In this document: positions 8,112 to 16,639 of the stretch, piece after piece
How the letters are laid out: the number at the start of each line of letters is the position of its first letter
How positions within the stretch are numbered: position 1 is the first letter of the stretch
NCBI GenBank assembly: GCA_023422955.1
Contig: JAFAGG010000067.1
Coordinates: 1 to 16,811, forward strand
Direction: 5' to 3'
Length of the DNA stretch: 16,811 nt
Origin: Pseudomonadota bacterium
GTDB lineage: Bacteria > Pseudomonadota > Gammaproteobacteria > Burkholderiales > Burkholderiaceae_D
Program-made: the position numbers and the translations under genes
Notes under the pieces: generated by a model
The model's database searches: none
What the model was told of the DNA's origin: nothing
The model's input: the letters and a program-made list of their open reading frames with translations, nothing else

Positions 8112-8132
8112 CGGCCGCATATCAATTTATCC

Positions 8133-8231
8133 ATGCCTGTTTGCTACGCCGATGTGCGCGTAAAAAGCAGGATTCCGATTCCTTCGGGAAGTGGAATGGA
8201 AAACCTCCCGGTTTTTCATGCGGATAAATAG
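8133..8231 (+). CDS. Possible 32-residue leader ORF upstream of the TPP riboswitch
   Basis: An ATG-initiated ORF of 32 codons lies fully inside the predicted thi leader and stops with TAG at 8229-8231, right where the TPP aptamer begins. The peptide starts MPVCYADVRVKS and ends PVFHADK. There is no Shine-Dalgarno upstream of the ATG (the bases before it are CAATTTATCC), and I recognise no family. It could be a leader peptide coupled to the hairpins it spans, or simply a chance ORF. There is no run of one amino acid that would point to classical attenuation. Confidence 0.2.
   Translation: MPVCYADVRVKSRIPIPSGSGMENLPVFHADK
8172..8217 (+). promoter_or_regulatory. Two consecutive hairpins in the thi leader, the second terminator-like
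   Basis: Hairpin 1: ATTCC (8172-8176) pairs with GGAAT (8193-8197). Inside it a G-U pair, one A/G mismatch and TTCC/GGAA lead to a UUCG tetraloop (8183-8186), a very stable cap. Hairpin 2 follows immediately: GGAAAACC (8198-8205) pairs with GGTTTTTC (8210-8217) around TCCC. The U-rich 3' arm of hairpin 2 resembles a weak intrinsic terminator placed before the TPP aptamer. Structure is read from complementarity only. Confidence 0.45.
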
Positions 8232-8232
8232 A

Positions 8233-8322
8233 TAACGCTAGGGGTCCTGGCTGCAGCAGTAAGCAGCCGGGTGAGAGATACCCTTGAACCTGATCTGGAT
8301 AATGCCAGCGAAGGGAAGCTAT
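8233..8322 (+). ncRNA. TPP riboswitch aptamer (THI element)
   Basis: The aptamer senses thiamine pyrophosphate and regulates the downstream thi genes. The conserved core is plain: GGGGTCC (8241-8247), a 9-bp P3 stem formed by CCTGGCTGC and GCAGCCGGG, the TGAGA junction (written GTGAGA here instead of CTGAGA), ACCCTTGAACCTGATCTGG (8280-8298), ATAATGCCAGCG and AGGGAA (to 8317). P1 can form between GATA..GCT and AGCTAT at the two ends, with a two-base bulge. It lies about 115 bases downstream of the promoter and 53 bases before the thiC start. Confidence 0.96.
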
Positions 8323-8374
8323 ATGGGAGCACTCCCATGCATGGTTCCTTCGCGGCTTTTATGGAAGGAAAGCC

Positions 8375-8376
<2 letters not shown>
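8323..8376 (+). promoter_or_regulatory. Riboswitch expression platform: thiC RBS sequestering hairpin
   Basis: The thiC Shine-Dalgarno GGAAGGAA (8363-8370) lies four bases from the ATG. TTCCTTC (8345-8351) is fully complementary to GAAGGAA (8364-8370). ATGG (8341-8344) pairs with CCAT (8373-8376) across a two-base bulge, so an 11-bp stem can bury both the RBS and the start codon. The competing partner is GCGAAGGGAA (8308-8317), the 3' conserved strand of the aptamer, which can pair with TTCCTTCGC (8345-8353) with one bulged G. A small hairpin (ATGGGA / TCCCAT, 8323-8338) lies between. This fits translational repression when TPP is bound. There is no U-run here, so a transcriptional terminator is unlikely. 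Confidence 0.7.
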
Positions 8377-10288
<1,912 letters not shown>

Positions 10289-10302
10289 ATCGTGATTTTT
10301 AT

Positions 10303-10512
10303 ATGGCTGCATTCGATATTGAACTTAATGGCGAGTCTTACCGGCTGGAACAGGCCACTACCTTGCAGGACCTGGTAGCGGCGCTGGATCTGGCCGGCAA
10401 GGCCCTGGCAGTGGCGGTGAACCGGCAGGTCGTGCCGCGTCAGCGCTGGAACGAGCATGCGCTGCAGGCGGCTGACAAGGTTGATATCGTCCGTGCCATA
10501 GGCGGAGGTTGA
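10303..10512 (+). CDS. thiS: Sulfur carrier protein ThiS
   Basis: ThiS is a ubiquitin-fold carrier whose C-terminal glycine is adenylated by ThiF and thiocarboxylated. It delivers sulfur to the thiazole synthase ThiG. The 69-residue protein has the typical size, a central VAVNRQVVPRQRW segment, and the essential C-terminal di-glycine (AIGGG, 65-69). It begins 14 bases after thiC. No Shine-Dalgarno is apparent in the short gap, so translational coupling to thiC is likely. No thiF is present in the window. Confidence 0.95.
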   Translation: MAAFDIELNGESYRLEQATTLQDLVAALDLAGKALAVAVNRQVVPRQRWNEHALQAADKVDIVRAIGGG

Positions 10513-10517
10513 ACAAG

Positions 10518-10545
10518 AAGGGCAGACAAGGTCTGCCCTTTTTCC
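10518..10545 (+). terminator. Intercistronic terminator-like hairpin between thiS and thiG
   Basis: AAGGGCAGAC (10518-10527) and GTCTGCCCTT (10531-10540) form a perfect 10-bp stem with an AAG loop, followed by TTT (a run of five T counting the stem end). It has the form of an intrinsic terminator placed inside the operon. I see no convincing promoter between it and thiG, so it probably acts as a partial terminator or a 3' stabiliser of a thiCS transcript. Confidence 0.75.
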
Positions 10546-10561
10546 CTCTCTGGAGAACTAT

Positions 10562-11371
10562 ATGAATGTAAAAGACAATCTTGCAGCAACAGATGGCGGT
10601 CTGACGATCGCCGGCAAAACCTATCGCTCGCGCCTCTTGGTCGGCAGCGGCAAGTACAAGGACCTGGAACAGACGCGCCTGGCGACGGAAGCCTCCGGTG
10701 CCGAAATCATCACGGTGGCGATACGCCGCGTGAATATCGGCCAGGATCCGAAAGCGCCGAACCTGCTGGAAGTGGTGCCGCCTTCGCAGTACACCATCCT
10801 GCCGAACTCGGCCGGCTGCTACAACGCCGATGATGCGGTGTATACCTTGCAACTGGGACGTGAGCTGCTGAATGGGCACAAGCTGTGCAAGTTGGAAGTG
10901 CTGGGCGACGAAAAGACGCTGTTTCCCAACATGCCGGAAACTCTCAAAGCTGCTGAAAAATTAGTCAAAGATGGTTTCGATGTGATGGTGTACTGCAGCG
11001 ACGATCCCATCCAGGCTCGCATCCTGGAAGAAATCGGCTGCGTGGCAGTGATGCCGCTGGCTTCCCTGATTGGCTCCGGCATGGGCATCCTTAATCCCTG
11101 GAACCTGTCGCTGATCATCGAACAGGCCAAGGTGCCGGTGTTAGTTGATGCCGGTGTCGGTACCGCGTCGGATGCGGCGATTGCGATGGAACTGGGTTGC
11201 GATGGCGTGCTGATGAATACCGCGATCGCCGGTGCGCAGGATCCTATCCGCATGGCGCGCGCGATGAAGCTGGCGGTCGAAGCGGGCCGCGAAGCCTATC
11301 TGGCAGGCCGCATTCCGAGAAAGTTTATCGCTTCGCCCTCGTCGCCGATGGCGGGCCGCGTCGTCGGATGA
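10562..11371 (+). CDS. thiG: Thiazole synthase ThiG
   Basis: ThiG is a TIM-barrel enzyme that condenses 1-deoxy-xylulose-5-phosphate, dehydroglycine and ThiS-thiocarboxylate into the thiazole phosphate. The 269-residue protein has the N-terminal YRSRLLVGSGKYKD block (21-34). K110 in CKLEVLGD is the lysine expected to form the Schiff base. Conserved PLASLIGSGMGILNPWNL, VPVLVDAGVGTASDAA and MELGCDGVLMNTAIAGAQDP follow. A clear GGAGA (10552-10556) precedes the ATG. The stop codon overlaps the thiD start (ATGA), so thiG-thiD-thiE look translationally coupled. Confidence 0.98.
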   Translation: MNVKDNLAATDGGLTIAGKTYRSRLLVGSGKYKDLEQTRLATEASGAEIITVAIRRVNIGQDPKAPNLLEVVPPSQYTILPNSAGCYNADDAVYTLQLGRELLNGHKLCKLEVLGDEKTLFPNMPETLKAAEKLVKDGFDVMVYCSDDPIQARILEEIGCVAVMPLASLIGSGMGILNPWNLSLIIEQAKVPVLVDAGVGTASDAAIAMELGCDGVLMNTAIAGAQDPIRMARAMKLAVEAGREAYLAGRIPRKFIASPSSPMAGRVVG

Positions 11372-12159
11372 TGAAACCTGCCGTACTGGTATTTGCCGGC
11401 GCGGACCCCGGCGGAGGTGCCGGCATACAGGCCGACAACCAAGCCATCGCCGCACTCGGCGCTCATCCGCTGACGGTCATTACCGCGTTGACGGTGCAGG
11501 ACAACGACCGCGTGTTCTCGGTGCATCCGGTTTCCGCTGAACTCTTGCGCCAGCAGGCGCAGGCGCTGATCAACAAGATCCCGGTGGCTGCTATAAAAAT
11601 AGGCATAGTCGCTCATGCCGACAATGCCCAGGCCATCGCGGACATCATTAAAGCGCTGCGCCGGAAACAAACGCATCTGCCGGTCGTGCTGGACCCGGTG
11701 CTGGGCAGCGGCCATGGCGATAGCCTGGCGGTTGGCAATGCGGTGAAGGCCTTGTCACCCTTGTTCGAACTGGCGACGCTGATCACGCCGAATCTGCCCG
11801 AAGCGCAGGCCTTGTGCGATGGCGAGCGCCGTGCCGAGAATCAGGTCGAACAGTTGCAGCGTCTCGGATGCGAGCAGGTGCTGATCAAGGGCGGGCATGG
11901 TGCGCCGGAGGGCAATGTCGTCAATACCTGGCATGCAGCTACGCAGAGCCGCAGCTGGAGCTGGCCGCGCCTGCCCGGTGGCTTTCATGGCAGCGGCTGC
12001 ACGCTGGCTTCCGCGATTGCTTCGCTGTTGGCGCAGGGCCTGAGCATGGAAGAAGCACTGGATGAAGGACAGATTTATACGCAGCGCGCATTGGAGCGCG
12101 CTTATGCAATTGCAGACGGGCAGTTGATGCCGAATCGATTTGGAGCAATGAAGGAATGA
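11368..12159 (+). CDS. thiD: Hydroxymethylpyrimidine (phosphate) kinase ThiD
   Basis: ThiD phosphorylates HMP and HMP-phosphate to the diphosphate used by ThiE. The 263-residue protein of the ribokinase family shows AGADPGGGAGIQAD (10-23), TALTVQDN, VLDPVLGSG, LITPNLPEAQAL, VLIKGGHG, and the anion-hole/catalytic motif HGSGCT with C211. The start is taken as the first of two adjacent ATG codons (11368 and 11371); the first gives a 4-base ATGA overlap with thiG. A reading frame continues upstream through thiG but without conserved residues. It ends in a matching ATGA overlap with thiE. Confidence 0.96.
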   Translation: MMKPAVLVFAGADPGGGAGIQADNQAIAALGAHPLTVITALTVQDNDRVFSVHPVSAELLRQQAQALINKIPVAAIKIGIVAHADNAQAIADIIKALRRKQTHLPVVLDPVLGSGHGDSLAVGNAVKALSPLFELATLITPNLPEAQALCDGERRAENQVEQLQRLGCEQVLIKGGHGAPEGNVVNTWHAATQSRSWSWPRLPGGFHGSGCTLASAIASLLAQGLSMEEALDEGQIYTQRALERAYAIADGQLMPNRFGAMKE

Positions 12160-12770
12160 ATATGAAGGGTTTGTATATCGTCACGCCCGACTGGGATGAC
12201 ACGGACAAAATGGTGGCAGCGACCGAAGCGGCCTTGAAGGGCGGTGTGGCGCTGGTGCAGTACCGGCACAAGACCGCGACGCCGGAGTTGCGCAAGGAGC
12301 AGGCCAGCCGCTTGCTGGCGCTGTGCCGTCAATACGATCGCCCGTTCATCATCAACGACTTCATCGAGCTTTGCCTGGAACTGGATGCCGATGGTATTCA
12401 TGTCGGCGGCACCGATGCGCCGGTGGCGGAAGTGAGAAAGCTGATTGGCCCGGAGAAGATACTCGGCGCTTCCTGCTACGGCAGCATGGAAATGGCGCAA
12501 CAGGCTCAGGAGGCAGGTGCCAGTTATGTCGCGTTTGGCGGCTTTTATCCGTCGCGTGTGAAAAAGTATGAAGTGACCACGCCGGTCGATATCATCACCC
12601 GCGCCAAAGCGCAGCTGACGGTGCCGGTAGTGGTGATCGGCGGCATGACGCAGGAGAATTCCGTTCCCCTGATCAAGGAGGGCACCGACATGGTGGCGGC
12701 GATCAGCAGCGTTTACATGACCGATGATCCGCAAGCCTCGGCGCAGGCTTTTGCCGAGCTATTCCGATAA
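12156..12770 (+). CDS. thiE: Thiamine-phosphate synthase ThiE
   Basis: ThiE joins HMP-diphosphate and thiazole phosphate to give thiamine phosphate, completing the pathway encoded by this operon. The 204-residue TIM-barrel protein shows VQYRHK (34-39), IIND (65-68), DADGIHVGG (78-85), GASCYG (104-109), YVAFGGFYPSRVKK (124-137) and VVIGGM (159-164). Several of these differ from the E. coli forms (HLGQED, GVSTH, GHVFPTQTK), but the order and spacing are kept. The start at 12156 overlaps the thiD stop by four bases; another ATG lies six bases on. It is the last thi gene and abuts a convergent gene with no gap. Confidence 0.94.
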   Translation: MNMKGLYIVTPDWDDTDKMVAATEAALKGGVALVQYRHKTATPELRKEQASRLLALCRQYDRPFIINDFIELCLELDADGIHVGGTDAPVAEVRKLIGPEKILGASCYGSMEMAQQAQEAGASYVAFGGFYPSRVKKYEVTTPVDIITRAKAQLTVPVVVIGGMTQENSVPLIKEGTDMVAAISSVYMTDDPQASAQAFAELFR

Positions 12771-13472
12771 TCAGTCGCCGGTCGGCGCAATGTGGAATTC
12801 CCGCACCTTCTCCATCTTGCGCATCGCGTCGGCCAGCCTGACGACATTGTCGGGGCGGGAAGACTTGATCACCGTGCGATATTCGAAGTGCATACCCTCG
12901 TTGAGGACACGGTAACTAAGGCTGGCAATCGAAAAACCGTATTCCTTCAGCATCGCACGCAGCGCAGCTTCCGGCATCGCATCATCGCGGGGGAAGGAAA
13001 CGGTGTAATGCGAAAAATGCTGGGCTGGCATGCGATCTTCGATATAACGGAAAACCGACAGGATGCCGAAGGCCAGCACGCTCGCCATGATCGCGGGAAA
13101 ATAAAAGCCTATGCCGATCAGGATGCCGATGGCCGAGGTAATCCAGATCGACGCAGACGTGGTCAGGCCGCGCACGCTGAAATTCTCGCGATAAATCACG
13201 CCCGCGCCCAGGAAGCCTATGCCGGTCATGATGCCTTGCGCCATGCGCGTGGGGTCGAGCTGGGTGATGTTCTCCATCGAGCCCGGCAGCCATTTTTGCT
13301 GGTACACCGACACCAGCATCAAGAGGCTGGATGACAGGCAGACCAGCGCATGCGTGCGAAAGCCGGCCGGGCGCCCATGGAAGCTGCGCTCCAGTCCTAT
13401 GATGCCGCCTACTACCACCGAGATCAGCAAATGCAGGGTGATAGTGAAATAATCCGGGTCGATATCCATCAT
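12771..13472 (-). CDS. MgtC/SapB family membrane protein
   Basis: The family consists of inner-membrane proteins linked to growth in low Mg2+ and, for MgtC itself, to modulation of the F1Fo ATPase; the role of this member is not known. The 233-residue protein has the diagnostic blocks: GGIIGLERSFHGRPAGFRTHALV (in part at 22-44), QGIMTGIGFLGAGVIYR (79-95) and GLTTSASIW (102-110). These lie within about four or five membrane segments in the first 135 residues. A soluble C-terminal domain of about 90 residues, ACT-like in length, follows. The ATG at 13472 is preferred to ATG 13469 or a TTG at 13502; no strong RBS supports any of them. Its stop codon touches the thiE stop codon. Confidence 0.9.
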   Translation of the reverse strand: MMDIDPDYFTITLHLLISVVVGGIIGLERSFHGRPAGFRTHALVCLSSSLLMLVSVYQQKWLPGSMENITQLDPTRMAQGIMTGIGFLGAGVIYRENFSVRGLTTSASIWITSAIGILIGIGFYFPAIMASVLAFGILSVFRYIEDRMPAQHFSHYTVSFPRDDAMPEAALRAMLKEYGFSIASLSYRVLNEGMHFEYRTVIKSSRPDNVVRLADAMRKMEKVREFHIAPTGD

Positions 13473-13615
13473 CCGCGTCAGGTCCGCCTGATTGAATCTC
13501 AAGTATGGTGTCGCCCGGGAAGTGCTGATTTGTCACGACGCAAGACTTTCCGCCATTCGGGCGGGCTGGGGGCAGGCTGGCTTATTTCTGCGATGGTCAG
13601 GGCTGCTTGCCCGGC

Positions 13616-13621
13616 TATAAT
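13616..13621 (+). promoter_or_regulatory. -10 box placing the helicase transcript start at its ATG
   Basis: A perfect TATAAT ends seven bases before the A of the helicase ATG at 13628. The -35 region 17 bases upstream (GATGGT) is weak. If this box is used, the mRNA would start at or next to the start codon and be leaderless. The absence of a properly spaced Shine-Dalgarno agrees with that. Confidence 0.5.
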
Positions 13622-13627
13622 CGCAGG

Positions 13628-15913
13628 ATGCAAAATCTTCTTCTCCATCTCAATCCGGAACAATTGGCGGCGGTCACGCTGCCGTCTCAATCCGCATTGA
13701 TCCTGGCGGGCGCCGGTTCCGGCAAGACCCGCGTGCTGACTACCCGCATCGCTTGGCTGATCCAGACCGGCCAGATCTCTCCGGCAGGCCTGCTGGCGGT
13801 TACCTTTACCAACAAGGCCGCCAAGGAAATGCTGGCGCGCTTATCGGCCATGTTGCCCATCAATACCCGCGGCATGTGGGTCGGCACCTTCCACGGCTTG
13901 AGCAATCGCCTGCTGCGCGCGCATTACCGCGATGCGGCCTTGCCCCAGACCTTCCAGATACTGGATAGCCAGGATCAGCTGTCGGCCATCAAGCGCTTGC
14001 TGAAAGCCCTGAATGTGGATGACGAAAAATACCCGCCGCGCAACCTGATGTATTTCATCAATGGTGCCAAGGATCAGGGGCTGCGTTCGCACGAGGTCGA
14101 GGTACATGACGATTACAACCGCAAGTTCGTCGAATTGTATGCGGCCTACGAAGACCAGTGCCAGCGCGAAGGCGTGGTGGATTTCGCGGAACTGCTGCTG
14201 CGCACCTATGAACTGCTGACCCGCAACCAGCCCTTGCGCGAGCATTACCAGGCGCGTTTCCGCCATATCCTGGTGGATGAGTTCCAGGACACCAACGACT
14301 TGCAGTACAAGTGGCTGAAGCTGATGGCGGGGCAGCACAATGCCGTGTTTGCCGTGGGCGACGACGATCAGAGCATCTATGCGTTTCGTGGTGCGAATGT
14401 CGGCAACATGTCGGCCTTCGAGCGTGAATTCAAGGTGCAGAACCTGATCAAGCTGGAGCAGAATTACCGCTCGCATGCGCATATTCTCGATGCGGCCAAT
14501 ACGCTGATCGCCAATAACAGCCGTCGCCTTGGCAAGAATCTGCGTACCGATGCCGGTCATGGAGAACCGGTGCGGGTGTACGAATCCAGCAGCGATATCC
14601 AGGAAGCAAACTGGATCATCGAGCAGATCAAGGCGCTGGTCAACGAGGGCAAGCTGCGCAGCGAGATCGCGGTGCTGTACCGCTCCAACGCGCAATCGCG
14701 CGTGATCGAGCATGCGCTGTTTACCGCCGGCATGCCTTATCGCGTCTACGGCGGCCAGCGCTTCTTCGAGCGCGCCGAGATCAAGCACGCCATGGCTTAT
14801 CTGCAGCTGATGGATAACCCGCACAACGATTCCGCCTTCCTGCGCGTGGTGAATTTCCCTACGCGCGGTATCGGCGCGCGTTCGCTGGAGCAGTTGCAGG
14901 ATGCGGCGAAGCAGTTCGGCTTGTCGCTCTACGCCTCGGTTCCTCATGTCGCGGGCAAGGCCGGTTCTTCGCTGAATGCCTTCGTCAAGCTGATAGAGGG
15001 CGCGCGGTTCGAGTCGCAGCATTTGCCCTTGCAGGAAATGGTTCAGGTGGTATTGGAACGCAGCGGCCTGATGCTACATTACCTGTCGGAGAAAGAGGGT
15101 GCGGATCGCATCGAAAATCTGGAACAGCTGGTAAGTGCAGCGACCATGTTCGTCTCCGAGGAAGGCTTCGGTCTGGATGCTCCGGCATTGGCCGGACCGA
15201 AGAGCGAGATGCAGGCGGGTACGGCCATCGTGAGCGAAGACGGCACTGAAATCATCGATGCCGATGCGCCGCTGGATACCATCATGTCGCCGTTGTCCGC
15301 CTTCCTGTCGCATGCATCGCTGGAAGCGGGCGACAACCAGGCGCAGGCCGGGCAGGATGCGGTGCAGCTGATGACCGTGCATTCGGCCAAGGGGCTGGAG
15401 TTCGATGTCGTGTTCATCACCGGCCTGGAAGAAGGCTTGTTCCCGCACGAGAACAGTGCCAAGGAAACCGATGGCCTGGAAGAAGAGCGGCGCCTGATGT
15501 ATGTAGCGATCACGCGTGCGAAGAAGCAGTTATTCCTGACGCTGGCGCAGACCCGCATGCTCCATGGACAGACGCGTTACAACGTGAAGTCGCGTTTTCT
15601 CGATGAGCTGCCGGAAGAAACTCTGAAGTGGCTGTCGCCGCGCGTGCAGCATAACCGGTTCGGCCATCAGCCCCGCGCAGCCTGGGTCGATGCGCCGGGA
15701 ACAGGCGCCAACCAGTTGTCTCAATCCTTCAGCAAAAAGGATATAGGCTGGCGCATCGGCGAAAGCGTGATGCATGCGAAATTCGGCGAAGGCGTGATCG
15801 TGAATATCGAAGGCGGCGTGGGCAATGCGCGCGCCCACATCAATTTCGGCCGGCACGGAATGAAGCTGCTGGATCTGGGCATTGCCAAACTGGAGAAGGT
15901 GGCTTCCAGTTAG
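13628..15913 (+). CDS. uvrD: UvrD/Rep/PcrA-type DNA helicase (helicase II)
   Basis: This superfamily 1A 3'-5' helicase acts in nucleotide-excision and mismatch repair and in clearing proteins from DNA. The 761-residue protein has the full motif series: Q motif LNPEQLAAV (8-16), Walker A AGAGSGKT (27-34), Ia TFTNKAAKEM, II DEFQDTN (217-223), III GDDDQSIYAFRGA, IV LEQNYRS, V VHSAKGLEFDVVF, and VI EERRLMYVAITRAKKQ (about 618-633). A C-terminal Tudor-like domain (about 705-755, with GESVMHAKFGEGVIVNIEGG) is the RNA-polymerase-binding module of UvrD/PcrA, which makes UvrD more likely than Rep. The ATG at 13628 is chosen over an in-frame TTG at 13607. Confidence 0.95.
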   Translation: MQNLLLHLNPEQLAAVTLPSQSALILAGAGSGKTRVLTTRIAWLIQTGQISPAGLLAVTFTNKAAKEMLARLSAMLPINTRGMWVGTFHGLSNRLLRAHYRDAALPQTFQILDSQDQLSAIKRLLKALNVDDEKYPPRNLMYFINGAKDQGLRSHEVEVHDDYNRKFVELYAAYEDQCQREGVVDFAELLLRTYELLTRNQPLREHYQARFRHILVDEFQDTNDLQYKWLKLMAGQHNAVFAVGDDDQSIYAFRGANVGNMSAFEREFKVQNLIKLEQNYRSHAHILDAANTLIANNSRRLGKNLRTDAGHGEPVRVYESSSDIQEANWIIEQIKALVNEGKLRSEIAVLYRSNAQSRVIEHALFTAGMPYRVYGGQRFFERAEIKHAMAYLQLMDNPHNDSAFLRVVNFPTRGIGARSLEQLQDAAKQFGLSLYASVPHVAGKAGSSLNAFVKLIEGARFESQHLPLQEMVQVVLERSGLMLHYLSEKEGADRIENLEQLVSAATMFVSEEGFGLDAPALAGPKSEMQAGTAIVSEDGTEIIDADAPLDTIMSPLSAFLSHASLEAGDNQAQAGQDAVQLMTVHSAKGLEFDVVFITGLEEGLFPHENSAKETDGLEEERRLMYVAITRAKKQLFLTLAQTRMLHGQTRYNVKSRFLDELPEETLKWLSPRVQHNRFGHQPRAAWVDAPGTGANQLSQSFSKKDIGWRIGESVMHAKFGEGVIVNIEGGVGNARAHINFGRHGMKLLDLGIAKLEKVASS

Positions 15914-15930
15914 GCGCTACTGAGGCGGAG

Positions 15931-15954
15931 GCAGAAGGTGTCGGCACTTTCTGC
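15931..15954 (+). terminator. Hairpin between the convergent helicase and cyclo-ligase genes
   Basis: GCAGAAGGTG (15931-15940) can pair with CACTTTCTGC (15945-15954) through ten pairs, two of them G-U, around a TCGG loop. It begins 17 bases after the helicase stop. There is no real U-tract, so it may be a weak or Rho-assisted 3' end structure rather than a classical terminator. Confidence 0.4.
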
Positions 15955-15998
15955 ATTGCTTCGATCCATGCCGGGGAATTCGTTCGCAAGGGCGGCGA

Positions 15999-16541
15999 TC
16001 AGTATTTTCCCTGCTCCGTAATCAGCACATCCAGTGCAATGTCGTGTGGATCGGCAGCGAAGTTCGCATGCATGCAGCTGTAAGCAATGCCGATCGCCTG
16101 CGGGCGGGGCTGTCGCGCCAGCGTGCGGTCGTAATAACCGCCTCCATATCCCAGCCGGAAACGCTGCTCATTGAAGCCCACACAGGGAATCAGCAGCGCA
16201 TCGGGCGTGACAAAGCTCGGGTCGGCAGGCACGGCGATGCCATATTTGTCCACCACTACCGCATCGCCGGGCGTCCAGCACGCGAAGGCTAATGGTGCAT
16301 CTTTCGCAACTACGACGGGCAAGGCCAGTTGCACCTTTTCCTTCGCGAGCGCTGCATAAGCGTCATGCAACGCCGGTTCGCCGCGTATCGGCCAGTACAC
16401 TCCCAGCACAGGCACAGGATTTTGCGCCAGCCATGCGAGCAGATTGATGGCAATGGTGCTATTCCATTGCGCCCGCAACTCGTGATCGAGAGCGGATCTC
16501 TTTTCAATTAAGGTTTGGCGTATATCAGCTTTGTTGAGCAT
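15999..16541 (-). CDS. ygfA: 5-formyltetrahydrofolate cyclo-ligase
   Basis: This enzyme (methenyl-THF synthetase, also called Fau) uses ATP to convert 5-formyl-THF to 5,10-methenyl-THF, returning it to the active folate pool. The 180-residue protein has the family length, the N-terminal basic helix with KRSALDHELRAQW, LGVYWPIRGEPAL (46-58), and the hallmark LIPCVGFNEQRFRLGYGGGY (117-136) leading into YDR, which forms the ATP/folate site. The ATG at 16541 is the only good start; AGAGA just upstream is a weak RBS. It is divergent from the putative transglycosylase across 98 bases, a pairing I know from other Burkholderiales. No 6S RNA gene, often next to this gene in gammaproteobacteria, fits in the gap. 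Confidence 0.95.
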   Translation of the reverse strand: MLNKADIRQTLIEKRSALDHELRAQWNSTIAINLLAWLAQNPVPVLGVYWPIRGEPALHDAYAALAKEKVQLALPVVVAKDAPLAFACWTPGDAVVVDKYGIAVPADPSFVTPDALLIPCVGFNEQRFRLGYGGGYYDRTLARQPRPQAIGIAYSCMHANFAADPHDIALDVLITEQGKY

Positions 16542-16574
16542 TCTCTAACAAATCAAATTGGTACAAATGATTCC

Positions 16575-16603
16575 GTGAACTAACATACGTCGCATGCTAT
16601 CCT
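16575..16603 (+). promoter_or_regulatory. Putative extended -10 promoter of the last gene
   Basis: TGCTATCCT (16595-16603) is an extended -10 (TGn plus TATCCT). A poor -35, GTGAAC (16575-16580), lies 17 bases upstream. Transcription would start near 16610, about 30 bases before the ATG at 16640. Confidence 0.4.
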
Positions 16604-16639
16604 AAACAGCGAAACTCGGGTCACGCACAGGGGGAGTAA

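Noticed and set aside
8133..8231. Calling the riboswitch leader ORF a confident gene
   Set aside because: No Shine-Dalgarno, no homology I recognise and a short length; kept only as a low-confidence feature and a finding.
11197..11367. Upstream extension of thiD through the end of thiG
   Set aside because: The extension is arginine/glycine-rich and unconserved, and thiG occupies this DNA in another frame. The double ATG at 11368/11371 gives the canonical ThiD N-terminus.
13841..15022. 393-codon minus-strand open frame opposite the helicase gene
   Set aside because: The helicase motifs on the plus strand cover the whole interval; the antisense product has no recognisable features.
16542..16639. 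Possible 6S RNA (ssrS) next to the cyclo-ligase gene
   Set aside because: 6S RNA is about 180 bases and often sits upstream of ygfA in gammaproteobacteria. The 98-base gap here is too short and shows no long imperfect hairpin.
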